NCBI GenBank assembly: GCA_029255685.2 | Contig: CM055313.2 | Span: 22,421,079-22,485,078 of the forward strand | DNA: 64,000 nt | Direction: 5' to 3' | From: Silene conica | Lineage: Eukaryota > Streptophyta > Magnoliopsida > Caryophyllales > Caryophyllaceae | Part shown: positions 1 through 10,233 of the stretch, in pieces | How the letters are laid out: every line of letters starts with the position of its first letter | Position numbering within the stretch: position 1 is the first letter of the stretch | Position numbers and translations under genes: made by a program | Notes under the pieces: generated by a model | Databases searched by the model: none | What the model was told of the DNA's origin: nothing | What the model saw: the letters and a program-made list of their open reading frames with translations, nothing else

Positions 1-1231
1 GAACCCTAGTTGCGCGCACGACACCTATAACGACTTATTAACATATTATAATCCACAATTACGATAATAAAACATACACAGTTAATATGACAATAAATAA
101 TCAAACATGTACTAATTGTACAAACAATCATTAAATCATATTAATTACATCAATTGGCATAAACACAATTAAAAGAGAAACAGCTAGTTACCTTTTTGGC
201 AATTAATGAAAATCTTCATAAAGAATACGACCAACGAAGTCTTGTCTTTAACACATGTCAATAACCCCAAAAATGAATTTTAACAAAAGCGGAAATCCAT
301 ATACTTGTGATAGAAATTGTACGAAACAATAACTCTTTCGAAAACGCCAAAGGGAAAGACATCTTCTTCTTTACCCACAAAACAAGAGACCCAAAACGTA
401 GGTCTAATTAAAGGTCCATACAAATAATTTCCAATAAAATATTCTGAATAGATTTTATTGTAGAGGTAAGAGCAAGGATTGTGAAAATACTCCCTCCTAT
501 TCTCAATAATTGTCACATTTGAGGGAGGGCACAAGTTTTAAGGACTAAGGGTAAGGTTGTCCTTTTATGGTCAAAAATATGTCCCAAAATGGAATATGTG
601 ACAATTAGGGGTTGGGTTAGGGGTGGTTTTAGTGTAAAATAAGTAAAGTACTAAGGGTAAGGTTGTCCTTTTATGGTCAAAAATATGTCCCAAAATGGAA
701 TATGTGACAATTAGGTGAATAGACGAAAATGGCAAATGTGACATTTATTCGGAATAGGAGGGAGTATAATTTATGTATGAGTTTTGAAGAATAAAAGATA
801 TTCAACAATGGAGTCAAAGAAGAAAAGAAGAACAAAAGAGAAAAAAGAAGGAAAGAGGACGTGCGGCAGAAATTCACGCACAAATCAAGTATTGACCTAG
901 TTGCTTGTTAGGTTAAATTCTTTTTATAAGTGGTTTAACTAATGGGCTTTGGGTTCATTAGCTCATACAATGGATTATCTGATTACAAATCGGATTGAGC
1001 CATATTAAAACGAAAGGTGAACTTGAAATAGACAAGTAATTATTAAATTAAAATAATAAAATTGTGCACGGACATTTTAACCCATCCAAAAGTAGATCAA
1101 AACGGAAATAATAAAATAGAAAACGGAAGCTATAATTATATATTCCCAAAATCCATTAATAAACTTCTAAATAATTAATTTAATAAAATACTTTTATAAT
1201 AAAATATTATTATAAAATACGGGGTGTTACA
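1..1231 (-). mobile_element. LTR fragment (Gypsy-like family, copy A), truncated by window edge
   Basis: Read on the minus strand, this begins at 1231 with TGTAACACCCC and matches the first ~970 bp of the intact solo LTR at 20997-23620 in order, including the text around 'ctcatacataaatta' and the 'gttggtcgtattctttatg' block. The copy runs off the left edge, so it may be part of a complete element or another solo LTR. It is interrupted by the MITE at 490-764. Short open frames inside it have no recognisable domain and are not called as genes. Confidence 0.8.
490..764. mobile_element. Stowaway-type MITE inside LTR copy A
   Basis: A 275-bp element with termini CTCCCTCCTATTC and GGAATAGGAGGGAG (imperfect inverted repeats), flanked by TA on both sides (488-489, 765-766). 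The solo LTR near 21455-21475 has the empty site with a single TA, which shows the exact insertion boundaries. The interior holds a direct repeat of about 60 bp ('ctaagggtaaggttgtcc' occurs at 544 and 652). It is non-coding. Confidence 0.85.
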
Positions 1232-1828
1232 ATTGTTCATAGTAAATGTTTTTTCAAATTAACAAAATTAGCAAAAATCAGCAACTTTATATGCAACGGA
1301 GATAACGGAGAGAATACCTGGTATAAATGGCAAAGGAGATAACTGAGCAACTGCGATGGATGTTGACAGAATAAAATGGTATAAATGGCAAAGGAGATAC
1401 CTGGTTTGGATGGCTTTAGCGTTTTATCGATGATGAAAGCGAAGACAATGAGGGCGAAGAAAGTGGTAGAGTGTTTGTGCTTAGTGTTTGTGGTTGTGTT
1501 TGTATTTGCGTCAACGGTGGTTTTTAAAGGAATGATCGTTCAACTATTAACAACGATTTCTAAAGGAATAACCGTTGTTATTACTTTTCACAGAATTGCG
1601 CCAAAATACACTAACTATTAATAACGATTTTCACAAAATCACTGTTGTTATTATTGTATCCATTGACAAACAGTTACAATATGAAAATCGTTGTTAATGT
1701 TAATAAAAACGGTGACAAAATAAAAACTGTTATTAATTTTTACTAATTTACGCTATAGTCATTTCATCCAAATAACAACGTGTTTACGTATAAAGCGTTA
1801 ATATGTGTTGTTATTGCCTGTTCTTGCA
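1232..1828. other. Unclassified non-coding repeat-like DNA
   Basis: No gene is recognised. 'ataaatggcaaaggagata' occurs twice (near 1323 and 1381), and variants of 'aacaacgatttt' and its complement recur between 1540 and 1740, which resembles the subterminal repeats of DNA transposons. A 78-codon ATG frame at 1385-1621 codes a hydrophobic stretch but no known family. It separates two oppositely oriented pieces of one LTR family. Confidence 0.4.
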
Positions 1829-1869
1829 TTAATGGATGTGAGTATTATTTAGTCTATGTTCGTGATTGG

Positions 1870-2092
1870 TCAGAGGCAGTGGTTGTACGATGCGGTCCCA
1901 AGTGTCGTTCGGTGTAGGTTATTACATCGAAGGGTCTAACTGGGTTTTAGGCATATATGCAGTGGTTATACGTTGTACATAGTACTTTGGAGTTTGGAGG
2001 CAGTGGTTATACGCTACAGCAGCTAGTGGCAGTGGTTAACTGGTTATACGCTTTAGTATGTTAAAGGCAGTGGTTATACGCCTTAATGGTTT
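1870..2092 (+). repeat. Degenerate tandem repeat, core ggcagtggttatacgct
   Basis: Five to six diverged copies of the core at uneven spacing. It is the same repeat that is more regular at 22771-22925 in the solo LTR, so the array is an ancestral part of this LTR family. Confidence 0.7.
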
Positions 2093-2869
2093 ATGCTAAG
2101 TTTGGTTGATTGTGTCTTACTTCTATGGTTTCGTCTTGTGATATGTTTAGATGATAGTATTCGAACATGCTTTAAAGGTAGCATGTGAGTCGGATACTTG
2201 GTTGTGTGATTAGTCGATGACCTTAGGGCTACTATGGGGTGAGATGTAAGCCACCATAGTTTTAATAAGATCGTTGGCTTGACTGCTTGGATATGTGTTT
2301 GACTTTGGTATAGTTGACTTTGATATTGATTTACATGTTGACTCGCATGTTGACTGTTTATTTATGTTAATCTCACATAATCTGTCTATCATTATTAAAT
2401 GCTTGTATGTCGTACGCTTGACTATCATGTTGCCTTAATGCTTGATGTTTATCTGTACCGTTTTCACTTGATTTATATATCTTTATGGCATGATTATTGG
2501 TCGTATGTTTAGTTATGTTCATGATGACAATAAGTGGCGGGGTGAACTTTGAGTAACTCCTCACCGACTGTGGCGTTCATGTTTATTACATGAATGACAG
2601 GTACCGGTTAGTGCTATTTGGGGTGGATACATGTGAGCTAGTGATAAGCCCAAATTCGGTCATTATTTTCTCTTGTTTTCCTTTTATTTCGATCCCGTTT
2701 CACCCCCGTTTGACACGATTTCGCCCCTTTTTGTACCCGATATCTCTCTTCTACATGTTTGGTTGCCATGTTGTAGGACTTGACGCGGAAATGAAGAAAC
2801 GAGAGCAAAATGAGGTGAAATCGAAGCATAAAGAGTGAAAAGGGAGCTGAAGTGGCAAAATGGGGTCCT

Positions 2870-3195
2870 CAGCCGGTCGGCCGGCAGCCGGTCCGCCGGC
2901 TGGGAGCCCCTAAGCCTTGGATTTGGAGTTTTTGAAGACATATTGGGCAGACCTTGCATTTTGGGTCCCCAGCCGGTGGCCAGCCGGCAGCCGGCTGACC
3001 GGCTGGGACCCCCTCTCCCTTGCCTTTGCTCTTTTCAACATAGGCCTTTAAGAACGCATCCCCAGCCGGTGGCCAACCGGCAGCCGGTCCACCGGCTGGG
3101 AGGACCTGAGCATTATGAAGAAAAGGAAAAGATTGCAGAAGTCCATATTTGGACTCTCAGCCGGTCCCAGACCGGCAGCCGGTCGACCGGCTGAG
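2870..3195. repeat. Four GC-rich palindromic units inside the nested LTR
   Basis: Four copies of a 40-45 bp block beginning CAGCCGGT and ending ACCGGCTG or CCGGCTG start at about 2870, 2970, 3063 and 3158 (period 93-100 bp). Each block contains three or four CCGGC/GCCGG words and can fold into a strong hairpin. The surrounding DNA is AT-rich, so the GC contrast is sharp. The blocks lie just upstream of the LTR TATA box. Confidence 0.85.
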
Positions 3196-3220
3196 AGTCG
3201 TTTTTCAGAATTTCGCGCAC

Positions 3221-3228
3221 TATATAAA
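3221..3228 (+). promoter_or_regulatory. TATA box of the nested LTR
   Basis: TATATAAA lies 26 bp after the last GC-rich palindrome in an LTR-like context and is followed by 'acccgcacttag'. Position and sequence fit an LTR promoter, with R-U transcription expected to start about 30 bp downstream. Confidence 0.5.
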
Positions 3229-4340
3229 CCCGCACTTAGTCTTCTATTTCATACGTTACTTTGCACGCATTTCTAAGCAATTTTCTAGGGTTTTTACTGT
3301 TTCATTAGCATACACTTAGCCTACAAAAACTCTCTTAAATATTTAATACTCCTTAGATCTTAGTTTAATCTCTCTAGTAATCTTCTTGGGCATTTGTAGA
3401 GGATTTTTATTGGGTTGTATTTTGAAGGATTTGAAAGAACTCTTCAACTTGTTATCCAAGTTACTTCCTTTTCCTTTGTTATTGGTATAATCTTTCCTCT
3501 CTTTACTTAGTTATTTCATTTTGAAGTTTCCTTGCTTATTTGTTTACTTTCATTATTATCCAACATGTTTAGCATTTCCTCATCAATTGTTTCCATGTTT
3601 ACTTCAACCAAGTGTGAGTAGTCATTTTGCTAGGGTTAGGGCTGCACTTGGGTAGTTGGTGTTGATGTTTGTTGTTTAGGGTCAGGGTTTGGATTTCATC
3701 TTTGTAGGGTTTACATTGTATGCATGCTAGATGTTTGATGAAATGCCTCAACGAAGGTTGGGCATGATTCTTATTGTTGTTTGCCTTAGACGATAGTCTA
3801 GGACTTTCATAGGCATGTGTATGTGTTAGGTTGACCTTGTTCGTAGCGAAAGCTAGGATAGGACTCGACCTTAGGTTAGTCAAATCGAAAGACGAGACGG
3901 ACCTAGACCTAACATAGATGAAACCACCTACCCTTGGCATGTTTGACATCGACTACCCTAGTAACCCCCGACACCCTAGTTGCTTTAATCATCAATTTCA
4001 TCTCAATTTATTTGCTTTAGTTGTTCTTTAGTAGTTAATCAAAATCAAACCTATTACCCCGACTCAAGTTATAATTAGAACTTAACTATACAACTATCCC
4101 CACCGTCTTCGCGAACGATAACCCTATTATACTACTATTTGGGTTTATAAATTTTTGTTTGATCGTGAGAATCGACGACTAAATCTCGCGCATCAGTTAG
4201 CGAGTGTGGTTTGTATCGACATAGTTACTACCGTAAGAACTTAGACATATTTTATGTTGATTCGTGGGATATCTTTTCTCCTCGTTTACTTAAGTTATTT
4301 TGTATAACTTACGCTTAATTATGCTTTTTAATGTTCCGCA

Positions 4341-4836
4341 TAGGGTTGTTAATGAGATTAGACAGCTCGCGAGCAACTTGAGATCGGCTCGGTTAAAGCT
4401 CGGCTCGTGCGAGCTTGACTCGAGCTCGGCTCGAGAACTAAACGAGTCAAGCCGAGCAAAGGCTAACTCGACTCGAAAAGCTTCGCGAGCTGCTCGAACA
4501 TTTGAGATTTTATAAAATATTAATCATATTTTATAAAATTATTTGATCATTATTATATCTTTGGATCATACATATCAAATATCTTGTTGATTTGCTAAAT
4601 ATTTTTACATACATAAAGGCTTCTAACCTTGTTATTGAAAATATCAAAAGATTTTTTTTTAAAAAATAAACAATTTTTTATAGGCTCGATTTGGGCTCGA
4701 GCTCGTGTTAAAGCTCACAAGCTTTGTAAAGAGCACATTTTTTTCAAGCTCGGGTAAGATCGGCTCGAGTTTTGGTAATCGAGCACAAGCTGAGCAAGGC
4801 AAAGCTCGGGATCGGCTCGGCTCGTTAACACCCCTA
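4341..4836. mobile_element. Non-autonomous TIR element rich in gctcgagctcg words
   Basis: Ends TAGGGTTGTTAATGAG and CTCGTTAACACCCCTA are inverted repeats with two mismatches over 16 bp. Both subterminal regions are full of 'ggctcg', 'gagctcg' and 'aagctcg' words, and the middle (4510-4680) is AT-rich. The superfamily is unclear. The word 'ttccgcat' occurs at the left edge and again 16 bp beyond the right end, but a clean target duplication is not visible. Confidence 0.6.
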
Positions 4837-4969
4837 GCGCCACTACTACTTCCGCATGTTTAACTGAATTTAAGCGATTACGTTTTAATCATATGTCAAA
4901 AAGTTTAAAAAATCACGTTTTTCCGCTACATTTACTTGTTTATCTTTATGCTAAATCGCGGGGTTTACA

Positions 4970-5678
4970 TCGACAGATGAAATACACTCAATTTTCCAAG
5001 TCAGGGTTGTAAAAAGTTATATAATCCTCAGATCCGATGTACATATTTGCTGAACTCCGCACACTTCGTCACCTCATTTCGAATTTACTCCTTGTTAAAA
5101 AAATTTATCTTTCCTCTCATTTTCACCACCAACTAAATTGATAATAATTTAACAAATTATGAACTTTAATTTGCACATTCACAAGTAATTTCGTTATTTT
5201 ACCAAAAATTTATTAATACCCGTCTCTTAATTGATTGCATGAATGTTTTCTTATCTTAAAGAGAGTAATTTTTACAATTAGGGTTTAAAATTTAGGGATT
5301 TTAAGTTTTGAATTTTGAACTTTGGATTGTTGTAGATGGATCAATTTATGATGGCCGGTGGTGGGTCGGTTTATGGCGGCAGGTGGTCGTGCGTTCTGTT
5401 AGTGAGCGGCTAGTGGGGGGCGAGTAGTGGTGGGTCGAGTGGTGGTGGGATAGCTAAGCATACATGTTTATTTTTTGAATTTTTTTGCTTTTGAATCATC
5501 GTCTCTAATTATGTGTGAAAAGTAGAAGGGGTAAAATCGGAATAAAATAATAAAGTATACGAAATTAAGCAAAATCTTGTGCACGATTTAACAACCCTCA
5601 ATTGTCGGTGAATTTTTGACAACTAGGAATTGGATACACCATCGTAGAGAGTCGAGTGTGCAACACTTCCGGTCAGAA
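4970..5678. other. Intergenic DNA, no gene seen
   Basis: AT-rich flanks surround a G-rich core (5330-5460) with repeated 'ggtggtgg' and 'gtgggtcg' words. Similar GTGG/CCAC-cored AT-rich stretches occur at 26100-26280 and, inside a citrate synthase intron, at about 50330-50700. They may be decayed copies of one repeat, but terminal structures were not resolved. Confidence 0.35.
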
Positions 5679-8248
5679 TCATATATTATATTAAAGCAAA
5701 TACCAAAAGCATATTTGATCGCCACGTGTCAATACATATTCATGCGCCACGTGTCAATAACTATTAATACGCCACGTGTCAAGTCCTAAAAAATAAAATA
5801 TGTCGGGCATGTGGAGTTTTCTGTCGGATCTGTGCATCATGATTGTATACGCATGATTTGCAAATCAAAAATATATGTGATTGTCATATTTAAATGATTG
5901 CCATACATGATTACCATATTTAGTTGACGACAAATATGATATACTTTTTTAGAAAAATAGATATATACTTTCAAAAAAATATCCCTAAAATCAGAAAAAT
6001 TATTCCTTCATTAACAATATTAACCTTCATTTTCTCCTTAATTTTTGAGCAAAATTGGTGAAATTAGAAACATGTTTATTCCAATAACAATATTAACCTT
6101 AATTTTTGACTTAAAGGAGTAATTCCGTTTATAATATTCCGTTTGTAATATTCTGTTTATAATATTCAACTTAAATCAAAAGTTGACGTAGTCTAATCAT
6201 ATATCACGTGTTAGCTGCAGTAATTGCAAATCGTAATTTTAAAAGAAAATAATTATAATTATAATTATAGTATTATAAATGTTGTAATTGATTGACCTAT
6301 AAAAAGCAAGTAAATCAAAATCAATGGTGTGATTTTCAAAAATATGTAAAGTTATCCAAGTAACACCTTACCTAATTAACTTATCTTGCCTAAATTTAAC
6401 ACTATATTCATATTTTAAATTTTAAAATTAATATGAAAATAAGGTTATCATTGCAATATTTTAATGCACATTTAAAATTATTTTGATCTACATAAAAATA
6501 AAAATAAAGAGACATCCCAAATTTAAGAAAATAACAATATTTCCAAATTTACTACCAAAATTACTCCAAAAACGACAAAAAAATCTCACTTTTTACGTAA
6601 ATGGCTCAAAATAATACTTCTAAAGATATTATGTACTAATTTTTAATTGAATTTGCTCATTTTCAGTTCTTAAAATATGTCTTTTTCATAATTAATATAG
6701 CATAATTAATATACTATAAAACTTTCTATAACATCAAAAATAATCAATTATGACCGAATTATCTCTAATAATAACGTACCTAATTTTATGGCAAGTTTGA
6801 AGCTATCTCCGTAATTCTTGCCAATTATTTAAATTGAATATTTTAATATTCAATGCCTCCAATTAAAAAGTTGACTTTTTCAAATTGAAGGACTCAATCA
6901 CATATTATTTCCTTTACAGTTAGCGGACTATACAACCAGTTATATATATCTATAATATAGATTTAGAGCTTTATACTAAATAATTTAAGCTTATATTTTA
7001 TGAGTTTTATTGAAAAGAATCGAAGCAACTTTATAAAAAAAATTTAACTCAAAAAATTATATTGAAACTAAAAAAGAAAACATATAAGCTCAATTATATT
7101 TTAAATTTAATGCTTAAAAATTAAAAAGTAAGTCAAAAATTAATAGTAAAAATCTTTCTTGAATGTTGTAAGATCATCGTATTTTTCGAGTTATGAATCT
7201 AGATAAATAAAAGTAACTACAATTACCGACCATATGCGCTGCAACTCTTACAAGGTAATGAGCTCCACTAATTTTTAACTCGAACTATTATTTTCTAAGT
7301 TTAAGTTTATATTGCACAAATAAATGAAGAAATACGATTTCTTGAATCTAAGTTTATTTTAGAATTTGTCGATGCTTGATGTATCTAAAATATTTACCCA
7401 TATTTTACGCCTGTATTTTATACGGTGTAATACAATTTACGTTAATAAGTCATACTTAAGTCCATTATTTGTTTTGATGTTTGTGCATCCGAGGTTTGTC
7501 ATTGAGGTAGGAAAACCATTTTGTACATCTTTACCTGGATGCGTATAAGAACGTAACCGTTGACATTGACATTTACATGTCCACGGGGTAGGAAAATAAC
7601 GTGTGTTGCATTGTAGTAGTTACAATTTGTGTAATAACAATTATTGGGTAAATAAAATATGAAGTTTCATACCCCTTGCTTCATCATTTCTTCCCGATCA
7701 TTCGTTTACCTTGGTTTGGACATAATGCCAAAGAATGAGGAGGATGTCAATTGTTAAATAACAAGTGAATCAAATTGAGTGTGAAGTATCAAATTGTTTA
7801 TCAAAGACATTCATAATATATACAGACACACAATTGATTGAGACACCGAAAATATATTAAGTAAACAAACAAGTGGCAGAAAGAGAGTCTAATATAAGGA
7901 GTTACTTATCCATTTCTTTACACAATTCGGGTTCATTTCAAGCTTGGGTCATGAATTTGGAAATCGGGTGGGGTTATTGGGATTAGCTCAATTATGACAA
8001 GTGTAAGTACAGAAGTACTTCAGCCGCTTATTTTGCCCATTTGTCAATAACTTATCAAAATTTGAGAAAAACAAATCATAGTATTTCAAATAAAATGAAG
8101 TAACACAAACTTATCAAAAGTGTATGGGTAGTAGACAAAGTGAAATTTTCTAAAATTTAATAATTTTCTAAATCCAAAAGATATGTAAGTTATTACTTTT
8201 AATAATACTTTCATTTCCACCCGTGCAATGCACGGGTTCAAAAACTAG
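5679..8248 (+). mobile_element. Non-autonomous Helitron
   Basis: The 5' end TCATATATTATATTAAAGC follows an A (5678). The 3' end is CTAG (8245-8248), followed by T (8249), so insertion is between A and T without target duplication. A 3' hairpin of ACCCGTGC, loop AAT, GCACGGGT (8219-8237) lies eight bases before CTAG. These are the three diagnostic Helitron features. At 2,570 bp and very AT-rich, it has no Rep/helicase frame, so it must be mobilised in trans. Weak ATG frames such as 7366-7548 carry no domain. Confidence 0.85.
5721..5780 (+). promoter_or_regulatory. Three G-box/ABRE-like CACGTG motifs near the Helitron 5' end
   Basis: The word gccacgtgtcaa occurs three times, with CACGTG cores at 5723-5728, 5748-5753 and 5773-5778 (exact 25-bp spacing). 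ACGTG with a GTC flank is the core bound by plant bZIP/bHLH factors such as ABF and PIF proteins. Whether these act on the DUF1068 gene 2.7 kb downstream is unknown. Confidence 0.6.
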
Positions 8249-8438
8249 TACCCATTGAAATGAAACAACAGAAGAAAACCAAAGACGAGTAAAACCCCAG
8301 ATCTAATACCGACATTCATTCATTCATTCATTCATTCGTCAAAATAACCAAAACCCAGAATACACAGAACCCAGATCTGGTAAAGAATCCACAACTGTAA
8401 TCACAATTCACAAGTACTAGTGTAGTACTACGAAAACG
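8249..8438 (+). promoter_or_regulatory. Upstream region and 5' UTR of the DUF1068 gene, with (CATT)n tract
   Basis: Only 190 bp separate the Helitron 3' end from the start codon, so the core promoter or 5' UTR abuts the transposon. A CATT microsatellite of about six units lies at 8313-8338. No convincing TATA box is seen in this interval, so transcription may start within or at the edge of the Helitron. Confidence 0.45.
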
Positions 8439-9022
8439 ATGATGGGATCTGGTCGATGGTGTTTAGTCATGTTCGCCGTCATCTCCGCCTTATGCGTATC
8501 TGGTCCCGCTCTTTACTGGAAATTCCATAAAACCATTCCCAACTTTACCTGCCCTCCTTGCTCCTGCCACTGCCCTCCTCCTCCTTCTCTTCTTCGCTTC
8601 GCCCCCGGTCCGTCTTTTTTAGAATAACCCCCATCTTACACTGCCCTTTTATCATCTTTACCTGCCCCCTCATTATCTTTTCTTCTTTTCTTTCAGGTTT
8701 GCTCAACCTGTCTGTGACTGATTGCGGAAAAGCTGATCCAGAAGTAAAGCAGGAAATGAGCAAAGAATTTGTGGATTTGTTGACAGAAGAGTTGAAGCTG
8801 CAAGAGGGTGTTAGTGCTGAACATGCTCAACATATGAATCTCACTCTGACTGATGCCAGAAGAGTCGCTTCGCAGTACCAGAGGGAGGCTGATAAATGTG
8901 TTGCTGCTACTGAGACCTGTGAGGGAGCTAGAGAGCGTTCCGAGGCGCTTTTGAGGAAAGAAACCAAGCTTACTTCGTTGTGGGAGCAACGAGCTCGCAA
9001 TTTGGGCTGGCACACTGAATGA
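8439..9022 (+). CDS. DUF1068 family small membrane protein, two exons
   Basis: Exons 8439-8607 and 8697-9022 with an 89-nt GT-AG intron give 164 residues, the usual length for the plant DUF1068 family. The start is the first of two adjacent ATGs. Residues ~7-29 (WCLVMFAVISALCVSGPALY) form a single N-terminal membrane anchor. A Cys/Pro-rich stretch follows (CPPCSCHCPPPP), then a soluble helical domain with the family signatures NLSVTDCG, DLLTEELKLQE, RVASQYQ and EADKC..ATETCE. Splicing restores the family junction FAPG-LLNLSVTDCG. From memory, some Arabidopsis members (ELMO proteins) are Golgi proteins affecting pectin and cell adhesion; that role is inferred here, not shown. It is convergent with the aspartic protease gene. 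Confidence 0.9.
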
Positions 9023-10233
9023 AGACGATGATATATCAGCGCGCCAGCGCCTGTAGATTATTGCTCTCCTTTCCTATCTACCCACTGCTACCGTACTTTG
9101 GTCATTCTAATATTAACGAGATCTCTCAATTGCCACCATCTTTCGCTACTGTAATGTATCTAGATTCCGTTTGTTATCTCAATCATTGATCTCCATTCTC
9201 TTGTACCCATTGCTATCATACCAATATACCATCTTTCGCGGTTGTAATGTCATCTACAACATCGCTCCTGTACCCATTATTACTGTCTTTCGCCGTTGTA
9301 GTTAACTAGATTTTGTCAATTGTGGAACTAACCATTACAGCGTTACCTTTAGATGAATGATCACAGGCGCCAAAACTTACTCAAATATGTAACCTTGAAT
9401 GCAGGTGCGACTGAAATTACTAAGATCCATACTAATCGAACTCATACCCTCCAGAATGACTCGTTTGCCCGGTCCAGTAGCAAGTAGCAACCAATATAAG
9501 GGGTCATTTGGTTCGGCATGGGAAGATAAAATTCCCGAAAAGATTAAATTCATATGAACTTGAAAATCACGTGAATTATGTAAACGTTGTTTGGTTGAAG
9601 CTAGGAACTTCAATCCATGCGGAACTTCCAATTACTTAGAGGGACTAGGTAATTGACTTCCTACATTATGTAGGAATTAAAGTTTCATAGGAAGTTCTAA
9701 TTCCCATAAATTAAGCAACTAAATAAGACTTAATTTTCCCACTTCCCATGATTTTTCAATTCCCATGATTTTCCAATTCCCGTGATTTTAAAAGGTAACC
9801 AAACAACCCCTAAGTGTTACAAAATATATAAAAAGGAACTGAAATACAGAAAAAATGAATGATCAAAAATCGCGTAGAACTAATGCTTTATACTCCGTAA
9901 CAATCATTAATGTTATGTAATTTACAACCCTATAAATACACATAATATACAAGAGGAAAGGCCAAAGTCATGCTTAATCTAATCTGCTGAACACAAACTA
10001 AGGCAAAATCTTTCTACCAAAAAAAAAAAAAAAAGACACAAGGCAAAATATCAAAAAAAAAAGAAAAAATATATGGCTGAGGTAGTGTAACTGTGTAAGT
10101 GAAGTAACTAATTTGTCCAGTCATTTGCTATAAATATATATATGAGGGGACAATCTATCTACATGGAGAAAAAATGGTAGCGGGTATGGGAAGAGAAAAG
10201 AAAAAGAAAACTAATAATTCATGTTGGGGTATG
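9023..10233. other. Convergent intergenic region (3' UTRs and one MITE)
   Basis: It lies between two gene 3' ends. The first ~350 bp and the last ~250 bp are probably 3' UTR. The middle carries the MITE at 9500-9810. 'aataaa'-like and AT-rich words are present, but no polyadenylation site can be fixed. No further gene is seen. Confidence 0.5.
9500..9810. mobile_element. PIF/Harbinger-type (Tourist-like) MITE
   Basis: Ends GGGGTCATTTGGTTCGG and ccaaacaacccc form inverted repeats of about 14 bp with two mismatches, flanked by TAA (9497-9499, 9811-9813), a 3-bp target duplication typical of the superfamily. Interior words 'agaagataaaattcccg' and 'tacctagaggg' variants are shared with the element at 46298-46566, so both belong to one subfamily. 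Confidence 0.75.

Larger units (their letters stand above)
2642..4195 (+). mobile_element. Nested solo LTR (second family)
   Basis: A 1,554-bp segment starting TGATAAGCCC and ending CGCGCATCA (TG...CA). It is flanked by 5-bp words gctag (2637-2641) and gttag (4196-4200), which differ by one C-to-T transition and are consistent with a target duplication. It interrupts the LTR fragment 1829-4969. A TATA box sits at 3221-3228, and there is no coding capacity. The length and the TGATAAGCCC start are reminiscent of Athila-type LTRs, but that assignment is inference. Confidence 0.6.
1829..4969 (+). mobile_element. 3' part of a diverged LTR related to the solo LTR at 20997, with two nested insertions
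   Basis: From about 1829 the sequence parallels 22665-23100 of the intact solo LTR in the same order: 'ggtctatgttcg', the 'ggcagtggttatacgct' repeats, and a terminus GGGTTTACA at 4961-4969 corresponding to GGGTTGTTACA at 23610-23620. Similarity is weaker than for copy A, so this is an older or different subfamily copy. It is split by the LTR at 2642-4195 and the TIR element at 4341-4836. Confidence 0.6.

Noticed and set aside
1385..1621. 78-codon frame with a hydrophobic stretch
   Set aside because: It sits in repeat-like DNA between LTR fragments, matches no family I know, and its hydrophobic part comes from a T-rich run.
2684..3194. Frames with repeated PADRL and SRSAGS motifs on both strands
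   Set aside because: They are translations of the GC-rich palindromes in the nested LTR.
4334..4859. 8-bp word ttccgcat on both sides of the element at 4341-4836 as a hAT target duplication
   Set aside because: The right copy is 16 bp away from the inverted-repeat end, so it does not flank the element cleanly.
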